From positions 23,766,825-23,830,824 of the forward strand of contig CM060104.1 in NCBI GenBank assembly GCA_030522415.1: a stretch of DNA of 64,000 nt. The letters run 5' to 3'. Below the pieces are notes generated by a model, which was not told the DNA's origin, made no database searches, and worked only from the letters and a program-made list of their open reading frames with translations. The translations under genes and the position numbers were made by a program. Below are positions 44,960 through 56,244 of this stretch, piece by piece; positions within the stretch are counted from its first letter, which is position 1, and each line of letters starts with the position of its first letter. The stretch comes from Channallabes apus (taxonomy: Eukaryota > Chordata > Actinopteri > Siluriformes > Clariidae).

Positions 44960-45566
44960 CACCTTAGCTGGGTCCATCTGGACCTTAGACGGGGCGATAA
45001 TGAAGCCAAGAAAGGAGACTGTCTGACAATAGAGTGCACGTTCGACTGTAGGACTTGACGAACGTGCAGTCTATGTTCCTCCAGGGAGTGAGAGAAAATC
45101 AGGATGTTGTCCAGATAGACAAATACAAAAATGTTCAAAAAGACATTGACCAAAGAATGAAAAACGGCCGGGGCATTGGCAAGACCGAACGACACCACCA
45201 GTCTTCCACTCATCTCCTTCTTCGATCCTGACTAGATGATAGGCGTTACGGAGGTCAATCAAGTTTAGTAAAAACATTGGCTCCCTGGAGGAGGTCGAAG
45301 GCAGTCGACATGAGGGGAAGAGTGTAATGATTCTTGATTGTTAGCTCATTCAAACCTCGGTAATCAATGCACGGCCGTAGCATTTTGTCTTTTTTAGCCA
45401 CAAAGAAGAATCCAGCCCCGGCAGGAAACGATGAAGGATGGATGATTCCGGCAGCTAGGGATTCTGAGATATATATCTGTCCATAGCCTCTCTCTCTTGA
45501 GATATATATCTGTCCATAGCCTCTCTCTCTTGAGATATATATCTGTCCATAGCCTCTCTCTCCCAC
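44960..45566 (-). pseudogene. Gypsy reverse transcriptase fragment with triplicated 33-bp segment
   Basis: Reads [59 protein letters not shown] and [20 protein letters not shown]; the active-site box is YLDN rather than YLDD. Just before the first motif an 11-residue unit [11 protein letters not shown] occurs three times in a row (45467-45562). Confidence 0.82.
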
Positions 45567-45610
45567 CTCTCATGGGATGTGCTGAACCCGGAAGGAGGTC
45601 AATAGCACAG

Positions 45611-46006
45611 TCATATAGCCTTTGGGGTGGTAGAGAGGGCCCGCGGCTTGCTGAAGACCTGCTCGAGGTCAGAATAGTCAGGAGGAACACATGAGAGGTC
45701 AGGAAACTCCTCATTGTCAGAGGACGAGGCTGGTGAACAGTGAGCTGACTTTAGATAGGAAGACAAGCACAGAGGACTCCATTCCAGAATGGTGTCCTTG
45801 GACCAGTCAATGTGAGGGCTGTGATGAGTCAACAATGGGCGTCTGAGAACTAAAGGTGAATGGGCGTTCTGCATGACCACGAAGGACGTTTCTTCGGTAT
45901 GATTGCCAGACACCTGTAGGGTTATCGGGGCCATCCGTAGGGTGATGGCAGGCAGGGGGGTTCCATCAAGGGCCCGAACGGCCAATAGGTTCTCCAGTGC
46001 TAGCAT
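45611..46006 (-). pseudogene. Gypsy protease/linker region
   Basis: 131-codon frame: ITLQVSGNHTEETSFVVMQN, LVLRRPLLTHHSPHIDWSK and LSCVPPDYSDLEQVFSKPRA, as in Sushi-type gypsy elements between protease and RT. The catalytic DSG region would lie near 46060 and is not intact. Confidence 0.65.
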
Positions 46007-46164
46007 AGGGAGGTTTATTTCCTTGAGCTTTGTGGTGGAGGTAAGGTTCTGATCGATCCGGAGTCAATTTGGGCAGAAGTAGCGTGAGTCTTGCCTAATG
46101 CTATGATAAATGCTGAGAGGAGTGGGCGTGTGCTAGGGGAACAGTTGATGACCGGCCCCTAGGT

Positions 46165-46545
46165 TCACAGGAGGGGCTTGGCTTTTAAAGGGCATTGGAG
46201 ACAATAATGGCCCATTCGGCCATGGTAGAGACAGGTGCCTAATTGGAGCCTTCGTTGACGTTCCTCGGGAGAAATCCGGCCACACCTCACCTGCACAGCC
46301 CCTACCGGAGCTGGTTTGGAGCTTGGCGAAGAAGCGGGACTGGGAGGCTGCGTGGATGGGGCAGAATACTTGGTTGCAGAGGTGGATCGAGCACGATGCC
46401 TCTGTGTCAGTCGAGCGTCCATGCATCCAGCTAAATCCATGAGGCCATTCAGATTGCTGGGGAGTTCCTGGCTGATTAGGTGGTCCTTAACATCCTCCGA
46501 GAAACCGTGGAGGCTCATGACAATTATAAGTTTAATAAAACACAA
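46165..46545 (-). pseudogene. Gypsy gag C-terminal part
   Basis: Reads LHGFSEDVKDHLISQELPSN, LNGLMDLAGCMDARL and a zinc-knuckle-like CLYHGRMGHYCLQCPL in which the first Cys pair is altered. The capsid N-terminus is missing. Confidence 0.75.
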
Positions 46546-46829
46546 AACTGTGCATCTTTATTTATACATGAGGCAACATTCAGAGGACAATACACGTAAC
46601 TTAATATTCTAACTTTTTTCCTCGTGACAGATAAGGATTTCATAATATGTTCATTCAAAACACTTGTTATATCATTTGTTTTAATTGTTTTCCAGCACAC
46701 CTGCTTCTAGCCGGATATCCTATTAGCATCGCAAGCCTGTTATCCTGGCTGTCAATAGTTTGACCACGCTTTTCAGTTTGCCTATGATTTTTCACACTAA
46801 ACACCATGTCAGTTGTGTGTCTGCCTCTG

Positions 46830-47065
46830 AGTGCAGGTGAGGATACATTCGATCTGCACTCGGTGGATTTGAAGTTGAGAAGGCCGTGGAGAAGCAGATC
46901 CGTGACCTACAGTTGAAGCTGGCCCAGCTACTACAGCGGAAAGCCGTGCTGGAACCATCACGGACCGACACTCACCTGTCCCTGAGATTCTGAAGAAGGA
47001 CTTCAGGATCATGGTTGAGAAGGTCCGCAGCACATCGCCCATGACGTGGATCATCGCGTCAGGAC
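46830..47065 (+). other. Short coiled-coil coding fragment, origin unknown
   Basis: A plus-strand frame reads FEVEKAVEKQIRDLQLKLAQ-like heptad residues (GGFEVEKAVEKQIRDLQ) and LLQRKAVLEPS before a stop. It resembles coiled-coil starts of fish transposable-element proteins. No neighbouring domain supports an assignment. Confidence 0.3.
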
Positions 47066-47107
47066 CGCTTCCCACTTTTCAGTGAGGAAATGAGAGGATC
47101 AGAAGAT

Positions 47108-47558
47108 TATTTGCTTTTTTTTTCTTTTTTTCCAATTTTCTCCCCAATTTAGTCGTGGCCAGTTTCTACCCGTCGCTAGAGGGGGCTCCCATATTAAGGC
47201 TACCACTACCACTCAGTCAGGAAGGCAAAGACTATCCTGTGTTTCCTCCGAACCACTTGACATCAGCCGAACGCATCTTTGCTGCTTGCTCACGCACCAT
47301 TAGGGGCGGAGTAACACACTCGGAGGAAAGCGCTAGCCGCTCCTTCCACGGTCGTGAGCTCACAGATGCCCCTGATTGGCTGTAGAGCTGTGATTAATGT
47401 GGGAGCGCAAGTACCTCTCATCCCTACCCCCTGAGAGAGCTCGGCCAATCAGCTCTCTCTGTGTCTCCGGCTGTGAGGAAAACAGCATCACCCGGGGTTC
47501 GAACCAGCGATCTCTGGATAATAGGGCGAGCGCTTTACCACTGTGCCACTCGGAGGCA
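47108..47558 (-). mobile_element. tRNA-derived SINE, near full length
   Basis: The right end (minus-strand head) contains GGTTCGAACCAGCGATCTCT and 'gggcgagcgctttaccactg', the reverse complement of Pol III A and B boxes. The left end 'aattttctccccaatttagtcg' is the family 3' region followed by a T run. An older copy lies at 8292-8590. Confidence 0.8.
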
Positions 47559-47765
47559 AGATTATTTGCTTTTAATGAATGATTACAATTTTAGTGCCAA
47601 CAACAGAAAGTACCCTTTTGTTGATAAGTGGAATGTTTTCTGGGAGCATCCTAGGCTCTACCTTACTGATGGTCATCTTTGACAACATCTCCAGGACGCC
47701 AGGATCTGGCTGGTGGTAAGTTATACCATAGATTTTAATTATTATAGTCACGTTACAAATCACTA

Positions 47766-48440
47766 CACTGCGTTCCAAATTATTATGCAAATTATATCTT
47801 TCTCTGATTTTCATAATTAGTAAATGCAAATGACAGTCAGTATAATTTTCTAGTCATCAACTATTAGGGTATAATTTGAATTTTATTGAACAAACCTCCT
47901 AATGAAAACAATATTTATTTAAAAAATCTAAAACTGAAAATGCAATGTTCCAAATTATTATGCACAACAGAGTTAAAACATTTTAGAGGTTGTAAAGAAC
48001 TTTAATTTGAATTTGCAGCATTAGGAGGTCATATATTTACTGAAATCAAAAACTATTTCAATCAAAAACATCCTAACAGGGCAAGTTACATCTTAACATA
48101 GGACCCCTTCTGTGATATCACCTTCACAATTCTTGCATCCATTGAACTTGTGAGTTTTTGTCAGATCATTTGTCAGGATGTCAGAATAGCCTCCCAGAGC
48201 TGCTGTTTTGAAGCAAACTGCCTCTAACCTTCATAGATCTTTTGAGGATTCTCCAAATGTTCTCAATGTAGTTGAGGTCAGGGGAGGATGGTGGCCACAC
48301 CATGAGTTTCTCATCTTTTATGCACATAGCAGCCAATGACACAGAGGTATTCTTTGCAGCATGAGATGGTGCATTGTCGTGCATGAAGATGGAAGGCACG
48401 GAAGGCATGGTTCTTCTATTTGTACCATGGAAGAAAGTGG
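47766..48440 (-). mobile_element. Tc1-like transposon, truncated
   Basis: Left terminus CACTGCGTTCCAAATTATTA after TA. A minus-strand transposase piece reads IFMHDNAPSHAAKNT and PPSSPDLNYIENIWRILKRS (second Asp and Glu). The right side is cut off by repeat X at 48498. Confidence 0.8.
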
Positions 48441-48497
48441 TCAGTCAATATACTTTGCAGAGGTCATTTTCACACCTTCAGGGACCCTACAGGGGCC

Positions 48498-48860
48498 TAC
48501 AGTGGTCACCTAATCGGAGCGTCGTATTTAACGTCGCCGCCGCATTACGGCATGTGCATTTGCTGGCTTTTACCACTGAGTGGCGCTATATAACTACAGA
48601 CTGACGCCTCATGCCTTAGTTCATTCTCTGCCGCATTAATGAGACGCGTTCCATTAAATAATACACGTATAGTCGATAACATCAAGTGAAACACTGTAGT
48701 TGACCGAATTCATAATCACAGTACTAAAATTACAGTACAAATGTAGAATTCAAATTAAATCAAATCTTATTAAGATCAAATTTAAGCACAATAAATATTA
48801 ACACAGTGAGCCTTTAGATTTTATCACGTGTAATTAGAAAAGAAGTGTGTAGGGTTTTAT
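48498..48860 (+). repeat. Repeat family X, copy 2
   Basis: Starts CAGTGGTCACCTAATCGG after TA; shares long phrases with 24360-24740. It ends where the inverted repeat at 48863 begins. Confidence 0.65.
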
Positions 48861-48862
48861 TT

Positions 48863-48923
48863 AAATATAAATTTCTAAACCAATAAGATCAAATAACACC
48901 AAGTTATTATTATAACAGGCTTA
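48863..48923. repeat. Left inverted repeat around the second tRNA-like array
   Basis: AATATAAATTTCTAAACC... matches the reverse complement of 52281-52320 over 40 bp without mismatch, and the following ATTATTATAACAGGCTTA matches 52237-52254 after a 24-bp length difference. Confidence 0.85.
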
Positions 48924-49000
48924 CTTCGTCACTTATCTAGAGCTTGCTTTCAAAGAAGTCGAGTGGCTTATTAACGTCTCTGGGGTGCATTGTCTCTAAG

Positions 49001-49073
49001 TGCCCGCTTGGTGTAGCGGTTAGAGCGCTCGGCCAGAGATCTACAAAGTGCTGGTTCGAGTCCCGAGTGATGA
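49001..49073 (+). tRNA. tRNA-like unit D, degenerate
   Basis: A-box-like TGGTGTAGCGGTTAGAGCG and B-box GGTTCGAGTCC are present. Stems pair poorly and the anticodon is not definable. It is preceded by CTGGGGTGCATTGTCTCTAA, which also precedes unit E at 51366. Confidence 0.45.
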
Positions 49074-49127
49074 TGTTTTAAAATTGTTTTATTTTAAAAC
49101 TAAATAAAATGTTTTAAGTGCGCTTAA

Positions 49128-50939
49128 CCCTAGGATGCACAAGTGGGTCAAAAATGACCCGGAGAGGTCATTTTCTTGCAATATCTTTGTAATGAAAAGG
49201 TGTTATCTTTTCATATTCCAGGTATTCCTCAAATAACATGTTTTTGATATCATTCCATTAAAATGTTTGTTACCTCTTATACTTCTTAAGAAATTATAAT
49301 ATTTGTATTACTACCCCAAGTTTCCATAAGTGGGTCAAAAATGACCCACATGCATTTCCCATACAATTTCATGGGAACCTCAAGTCAAGTCAAGTCAAAG
49401 TTTATTGTCACATGCATAGTTATACATGTACAACATGTAGTGAAATGTATTGCATACAACCATCAGCCTCATCTAACAATCTGACAATAACAATTATTAC
49501 ATTCTAAATGTAATTGTAGTCAACTGCAGACAGTGATTCATTCCCAGTGATTGTGCCACTGTGGATGAACAGCTTGTGCCATTAAGGGGCAGGAGTAAGT
49601 TTTTGCAGTACATGCCAAGCAAGCCCACCAAGTACGGCCTAAAGATCTTCTGGGTTTGTGATGCACGCATCCCATATGCAGTAGATGGGATGGTTTACAC
49701 AGGGAGACAACCAGGGGAAGAAGTTCAGAAGAATCTGGTGAAGAACATTGTCCGGCAGTTGTGCAGTAGATTTAGAAACACAGGTCGCAACATCACCATG
49801 GATAATTTTTTCACCAGTGTGCCTTTTGCCCAGCATCTCCTGGAAATGGATCTCACTATTGTGGGGACTCTACGGCAGAACAAGCCAGATATCCCTCCTC
49901 TGATGAAGGCTTCCAAGTCCAGGGAGGTTCACAGCACAGAGTTTGGATTCAATGGCAGCATTACTATGGCCAGCTACGGCTGTTGTCCTCCTGAGCATGA
50001 TGCACCACAATAAAATGGTGGATAAAAACACCAGAAAGAAAAAAACAGAAGTGATCACATTTTATAACAAGACCAAAGGAGGTGTTGACACCATGGACCA
50101 GATAGTTGGCACCTACACCTGCAAGCGACAAACACAGAGGTGGCCCATGGTGCTGTGGTACAACATCCTTGACATCGCCACCCTAAATGCCTATACCTTG
50201 TTCACGACTCAGCACCCTGAATTCAACAGAGGTATCACCAATGCACGACGACTCTTCCTCAAAGAGCTCTCAAAGGAGCTTGTCACACCACACATGAGGA
50301 GTCGACTGAAAGGCTGCCCACAACTGCAAACCCCGATCATTGAAGCAATGGGAAGGTGTGGAGTGACAAAACCCACAACTCAGCCAAAGGACAGAAGCAG
50401 ACAGGGCCAACTGAAGAGAAAGAGGTGTCAGATCTGCCCAAGTAACAAAGATCGCAAAGTCAGCAATAGGTGTGGGAAGTGCAATGTGCCTGTGTGCAAT
50501 GATCACAGCCAAGCATGTAGTCTGTCACAACTGCATGCAGTGAGGAGACAAGAAAGCAAAACAGGGACTATCACATCAAACACTTTAGCAAACACAGAGA
50601 CTTATCTGCAAGAGAATAGAAAAGAGTGAGGAACTGTCAATGACCAGACATTTACACACATACACATAATGAATGTTGACATTGTTCTATTGCTGTTCTG
50701 TATAATATTCGCTTTTTAAATATCAAAATGTTCAAAATCTGTAATAAAGTGAAAAATAATACAATTTCAAACATGAAATCATTTTTGTGTGGTCTAAAAT
50801 GTAATACAGACTATGTTACAAGTCATTATTCACAACCAAAATGACAAAAATAGTATAAAACACATTGACTTTTATAGGTGGGTCAAAAATGACCCATTTA
50901 TGGAAGAGTGTAGGGTCATATCACTCGTGCATCATAGGG
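49128..50939 (+). mobile_element. piggyBac transposon, defective
   Basis: 1812 bp flanked by TTAA (49124-49127 and 50940-50943) with terminal inverted repeats CCCTAGGATGCAC and CCCTATGATGCAC. The near-palindrome GGGTCAAAAATGACCC occurs three times in the subterminal regions. The transposase lacks its N-terminal part, and a LINE 3' tail (about 49383-49465) sits where it should be. Confidence 0.92.
49561..50629 (+). pseudogene. piggyBac transposase (PGBD-like), truncated and frameshifted
   Basis: Frame 1 (49561-50013): VDEQLVPLRGRSKFLQYMPS with the first catalytic Asp, CDARIPYAVDGMVYTG, NITMDNFFTSVPFAQHLL with the second Asp. Frame 2 (to 50629): FYNKTKGGVDTMDQIVGTY with the third Asp, WPMVLWYNILDIATLNAY, and a C-terminal Cys-rich zinc-finger-like domain (CQICPSNKDRKVSNRCGKCN). 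The frame changes near 49975, and the N-terminal domain is absent. Confidence 0.9.
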
Positions 50940-51365
50940 TTAAGGTAGAGTCTTATAAAGGCTATGTAGACATATAGTTTTATTATATGTTTTTTGCACA
51001 TTAATCTGAGTCCTCATCTGTTAGATCAGTTTAGTTTTTTTTTCGTGCCGGCACGAATGCGCGGCTCCATCCCTTTCCCACCTATTCAGGGAGCCTACGG
51101 AGTGAGCGATTAACCATAGTCGAATCGATTGGTGTGCTCCCAACTCACGTTACTCATGAGTCAGCCTATTCATGCCGGCTGGTGATAATTAACGTTAATT
51201 TGATCTCGGGCTTGCTCACGATGCTCAACATCTATAAAAATAGCAAAGTATTATGTATAGAGTGATAAAAAAAACGATCTAACGCATGTTATGATAAGGA
51301 AAATCTGTAAAGAACAGTATGGAGGAATGGGTGCTATTTATAGTCTGGGGTGCGTTGTCTCTAAG

Positions 51366-51438
51366 TGTCTGAGTGGTGCAGCGGGTAAGTCTGTGCCCTT
51401 TCACGTGGGGGACCTATGTTCGATCCCTGTGTGATACT
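51366..51438 (+). tRNA. tRNA-like unit E, degenerate
   Basis: TGGTGCAGCGGGTAAGTCTG, TTTCACGTGGGGGACC and TGTTCGATCCC. The middle phrase is shared with unit A (TTTCACGTGGGAGACC). Stem pairing is incomplete. Confidence 0.4.
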
Positions 51439-52234
51439 GTTTTAAATTTTTTTATTTTAATTATAGCAAAATAAAATGTTTTATTTTGATTTTGCTTCAG
51501 CATACTATTGGAAAAACAGCAAACTCGCACGCAACCAGTTTGTATTCTTTAAATTTAGGGGAGTGACGACTCTGTGTGTGTGTGTCATTATACTGGTGGA
51601 TTATTCAGTGAAACGAGGCTCAGCTGAAAGATGTTAGGCACATCAGTCACTTAACCCCAAATAAAAGGTATTTCTGAGTGTTCTTATATAGTTGTAAAAT
51701 AACAAATTTACAAACGGTGCGCACTGAATATTAAACCTATACCAGGCACGATGATTTTTTTTGTTTGTTTGCTGTTTTTTCTATAGTATGCTGAGCAAAA
51801 TAAAAAAAAACATTGGTTAGTTTTCGTTTAGAAAGATTTTGTTTGTATCTGATTATTTGAATTATTAAAGAACAACAGCACAAACAACTACACAAGGGCT
51901 TGTAAGAAACATTTTTATTATTTTGACAAGAGTTAAATTTGTAACAGTAGAAGGCATCCCAATTTAAATATTTAAATAACCAAAAAGCAAATTGAGTAAA
52001 CTATCAGAATAAAAAAATAGAATGAATCATTATTAAAGAAAATTATAATGACCATAACAGCCCACTGCATTTGATATTGATTATAATAACGCAAAAACAG
52101 GAGTGCTGATGATTTACAAATACAATATTTGTTAATTTAATATAATGCCGGTATCGTTATCCTCCTTTTTATTTTCCTACGTAGTCTAATAAAGTTTTCC
52201 AGAGCGCGGAGAAGTTTTGTTGTACTAAATAATA

Positions 52235-52321
52235 TTTAAGCCTGTTATAATAATTGCACGTGTATTCTATATGTTTTCAACTTGGTGTTATTTGATCTTA
52301 TTGGTTTAGAAATTTATATTT
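52235..52321. repeat. Right inverted repeat around the second tRNA-like array
   Basis: Reverse-complement partner of 48863-48923. The pair brackets 3.3 kb that includes tRNA-like units D and E and the piggyBac insertion. Confidence 0.85.
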
Positions 52322-52820
52322 CAATAAATAGTAAACTTGGCTCTCCCTTAAGTGGGGAATAACAGAAAATGTTTGAGAACCACTGCTGGTTCCTGGTCCT
52401 GTGTGTGCTTTACAATGCCAGACAACATTCAAATGCAAATTTTTCACCCTCCCCCTATACATTCAGGACCTCTCACCACTTCCCCAATCTGAGGCTCTTA
52501 TGCCTCAGACTTTCAGTCAGGGGCGGACTGTGACCAAAAAGTGGCCCTGGACTTTCTGGCCCACAGCAGCCCACATCATAATACACTGGCTCATTAATGT
52601 AGAGATATATTTTAACACCAGTTACTAGTATAAAAAAATAACACAATACGGAAATCAATGCTATTTAAACATATTATTTGAAGTATCACTGAACATATAT
52701 TGGGTCATATTAGTGAAACAAAGAAACAAAGGAAAGAACATCAAGACAAACTACATATAAATCTATAAAGACAATATTTTAAAAAGAATGGCAATAAAAC
52801 TGAAAACAAAAGGGAGAAAT
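52322..52820. other. No gene recognised; possible hAT end
   Basis: CAGGGGCGGACTG at 52517 resembles a hAT terminal repeat, but no partner end or 8-bp duplication was found. Otherwise AT-rich. Confidence 0.35.
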
Positions 52821-53248
52821 TGTAATGGAAAAATCATATTTTAATTATGTATTAATTCTGATCCTTGAAGTAAGTGTGTCACGTAGACGTTAGAAGTTTG
52901 AACTTGTTTGTCGAAGCTTAGAGACACAAGGCCGAGAACAGAATAGAAACAACCTGATTGTAGTTGTCCCTGAATAAATGATAAGGTATGGACATCTGGT
53001 CTGGGTCAGATAAAGAGTCATGAGTTTGAATGCAGGAACGTCACGTACGGGGCGTTGATTATGTTAACAGAGATGTTTGTGTATAAAATAGGTCAGCTAG
53101 AGAAAGAGATCACCTTTCTCTATGCTGCAACTGTTTGCTGTATGAGACTGGTCCTTCTGCAGAAGTTTAAAATAAAACCTTTGTTACTTTGCTCTTACCC
53201 AGTGTATGGATTACTTGTCTTTATATTGGTTTCAGAATTTCCACCACA
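52821..53248 (+). mobile_element. Solo LTR-like unit 1 (endogenous retroelement)
   Basis: Begins TGTAATGG and ends CCACCACA; holds a TATA-like TATAAAATAGG at about 53083 and AATAAAACC polyadenylation signal at 53171 close to the 3' end, the order expected for U3-R-U5. No internal coding region adjoins, so it would be a solo LTR. Confidence 0.5.
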
Positions 53249-53337
53249 GTTCCAACTGACTTCCTGCGGTGCGCAAAGCACCTGAGTTGAAGACTATTAT
53301 ATTACGACTGTTTAACCATATATCCATTCTTACAAAT

Positions 53338-54014
53338 TGTATTGTGTTATGTATGTTCCATTGTAGGTTATATGATTTATCCAACTGATGTAATCCTAGA
53401 AAATCACTGTATTAAGTACATGTTCATGTCATGTTAATGAGTAATGGGAAGTATGATGTCATGGAGGTCGAGTCTTTTATTCCTATTCCTAGTCAAGAGT
53501 GGAAGGAGAGGTTTGGCCGATTCTCCACTAGAGGGCGAATCCATGGGTCGGTCATTGATAAAAGTACAGTGATTTAATTTAATCACCAGTTAGTATAAGG
53601 AAGACTGATTCATGGAGTCGCACTCTAGATTAACCAATTAGTGTGGGACTTATAAGTCCCAGAGGGGGGATATATGGGAGAAATTTTTATTTGATTTCAT
53701 TTGATTTTACTTACTTTTGGGGGTTAGAAGATACCTTATCAGTATATAATCGTGGATGTGCGTGCAAGCTGGGACATAGGCTTCTTTGTGTGCATTGCAT
53801 ATAGGAAACCCGAGCTTTACATTGGGGGGGCTAAAGACAGCCCTTTAATGGGAAACAGATGTTGGAGGAAGGCGGGGCAGGCACTGCATATGTACTGTAA
53901 TGCACAACGAGAGAATTCAGTTGTCACCATGGCTCAGCTCCGGCCTTGTTGTATGATAATAAAGGTCGTAATCTTCTGTAAGCAAAGCCCGACTCTGAGT
54001 ATTTTTCCACAACA
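53338..54014 (+). mobile_element. Solo LTR-like unit 2 (endogenous retroelement)
   Basis: Begins TGTATTGTG and ends TTCCACAACA; contains a TATATAA-like box near 53743 and AATAAAGG near 53960, about 55 bp before the end. The layout fits a retroviral-type LTR. No gag, pol or env sequence adjoins. Confidence 0.5.
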
Positions 54015-54017
54015 GTG

Positions 54018-54447
54018 TTAGAATGGCCCAGTCAAAGTCCAGATCTAAATCCATTCGAGAATATGTGGCAAGATCTGAAAACTGCTGTTCACAAAGGCTG
54101 TCCATCTAATCTGTCTGAGCTGGAGCTGTTTTGCAAAGAAGAATGGGCGAGGATTTCATTCTCTAGATGTGCAAAGCTGATAGAGGCATACCCTAAAAAC
54201 TGGCAGCTGTAATTGCAGCAAAAGGTGGTTCTACAAAGTATTGACTCAGGGGGCTGAATAATTACGCACACCCCACTTTGCAGTTATTTATTTGTAAAAA
54301 ATGTTTGGAATCATGTATGATTTTCGTGTACACCACTTTGTATTGGTCTTTCACGTGGAATTCCAATAAAATTGATTCATGTTTGTGGCTGTAATGTGAC
54401 AAAATGTGGAAAAGTTCAAGGGGGCCAAATACTTTTGCAAGCCACTG
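54018..54447 (+). mobile_element. Tc1-like transposon, 3' part only
   Basis: A transposase C-terminus reads LEWPSQSPDLNPFENMWQDL and ELFCKEEWARISFSRCAKLI (54015-54212), then the right terminus ending GCCAAATACTTTTGCAAGCC-ACTG before TA. The left part is missing, replaced by the LTR-like unit. Confidence 0.82.
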
Positions 54448-54489
54448 TATATACATGATATATATATACACTGAACCATACAAAAAACA

Positions 54490-56090
54490 ACTAACAGAAC
54501 ATTTCCCAACCAGAAGACATGGGTGGATAAAACCATCCGCGTTGCTCTGAGATCTTGCACCGCTGCCTGTAACACGGGACTCACGTCGGGTGACATGGAC
54601 AAGACTGGATCATACAATGTTTGGAAAGTCATGAAGAAGGCAAAGCAGTGCTAGAATCTCAGCTCCAACAGTGACTCTGGGAGCCTGTGGAAGGGACTAA
54701 GAACAATAACGGACCATAAAGCACCAACATCCGGTATGACAAATGCGGATGTGTCTCTGCAGGCAGACAGGATGAGGATGCCAGCATCAGAAATATGTTC
54801 ATCATCTCCAAGCATGACGTGAGGAAAGGTTTCAGGAAAGTAAATACCAGGAAACCAGCAGGACGAGACGGCATCTCAGGTCGAGTCCACAGACCAGCTA
54901 GCACCTGTGTTCACAGAAATATTCAACCTCCACCTATCCCAATTGGTGATCCCCACATGGTTTAAAGAGTCCATCAATGTTCCTGTTCAAAAGAAACCCC
55001 ATCCTGCTTCCCTCAACAATTATCGCCCTGTAGCCCTGACCTCAGATTTAGTGCTTTGAAAAGCAGGTCAGAGACTTCATCATCTCCTCACTACTCAACA
55101 CACTAGATCCACTACAGTTTGCTTACCATCCAAACCATTTAACTGATGATGCCATCTCTAACCTCCTTAATACAGTACATCACTCACCCACCTGGACACT
55201 AGGAAGGGGAATTATGTTAAAATGCTCTTTGTCAGCTACAGTTCAGCATTTAATACTATTATTGCCTCCACACTCACCACCAGGCTGCCTTTCCTGGAAG
55301 AAATTTGAATCTGGAGAACTGGTGCCAGAGGAATCTCCTTCTTAATGGCAGCAAGACTTAGGAGTTAATAGTGGACTTCAGTACAAAGCACTACCAGACC
55401 CCCATCATCAACGAGAGCCCAGTGAAGAGAGTGGACAGCTTTAATGGTGTTCACATCATGCAGGACTTGTCATGGTCCTGTCACATCGACACCATGGTGA
55501 AAAAGGCCCGGCAGCATCTCTTCCACCTCAGATGCTTGAGAGAATTCAGACTCCCCTCCAGGTTGCTTAGGAACTTTTACTCTTGCTCCTTAGGGAGCAT
55601 CCTGATGTGACACATTACAACCTGGTTTGGGAACAGCACTATGCAGGACAGACGAGCTGTACAGAGGATGGTCAGCTGAGCACATAATCCACACCAAACT
55701 CCCTCACCTGCACTCAGTCTACAGCAAGCGGTGCTGGACCAAGGCTAGAAAGATCATGAAGGACCTCAGTCACCTTAATAATGGACTGTTTTTTCTGTTT
55801 GCAGTCAGGAAAGGCTTCCGCTCCCTGAGGGCCAACACAGAGAGACTGAGTAGGAGCTTCTTCCCTTAGACGATAAGTTCTCTCAACCAGAACACCACAC
55901 AGGACTAAAATATTTTTGCACATTGCACATTTATGGACATTTACAGACATTGCACATTACACATTTGCACACACCCTGGACATTTCTATTAAATTTTTGT
56001 ACATTGCATATTTATGGACATTGGATTTACACATTCATGCATATTTGCAAACTTCCTGGACATTTCAGATGAACAATAAAGTGGGGATAG
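54490..56090 (+). pseudogene. Rex1-type LINE, decayed, plus strand
   Basis: Same family as 12501-15865 by phrases VNTRKPAGRDGISGRV, KKARQHLFHLRCLREF, SRLLRNFYSCSLGSILM, MQDRRAVQR and CWTKARKIMKDLSHLNNGLF. Endonuclease and parts of RT are deleted, with stops and frameshifts throughout. Confidence 0.85.
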
Positions 56091-56097
56091 TCAGTAC

Positions 56098-56244
56098 CTG
56101 TGAAGTGGCCGGTGCAGTAGTAGGTGGGGCTACAGGATCAGGGGGTGTGGCCATGGTGTTTTCACTCTTTGCACGTAGGAGGGGGTGCGGGTGGGGTTGG
56201 GTAAGTGACATGTTCATGGCCAAGGCATGTCCACTTTCAACACG
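56098..56244 (-). CDS. shank1: Probable SHANK proline-rich linker exon
   Basis: Acceptor CTCTCCGCAG and donor GTACTG enclose 147 bp (49 codons) open in phase 0 to 0, matching the phase-0 start of the SHANK exon at 38125. It reads RVESGHALAMNMSLTQPHPH then PLLRAKSENTMATPPDPVAP, a Pro/Ser-rich composition like the linker between the SHANK ankyrin repeats and SH3. Sequence identity to known SHANKs is not certain from memory; assignment rests on strand, phase, splice sites and composition. Confidence 0.6.

Larger units (their letters stand above)
43190..46545 (-). mobile_element. Ty3/gypsy retrotransposon, decayed, minus strand
   Basis: Order along the minus strand: gag C-terminal part, protease region, RT, RNase H/connection remnants, integrase, then a polypurine tract (AGGAGGGGGG at 43364-43373 on the minus strand) directly before TGTCATGAGCC, a likely 3' LTR start at 43361. 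Only part of this LTR remains, and the 5' LTR and gag N-terminus are missing. Frames are broken throughout. Confidence 0.85.
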
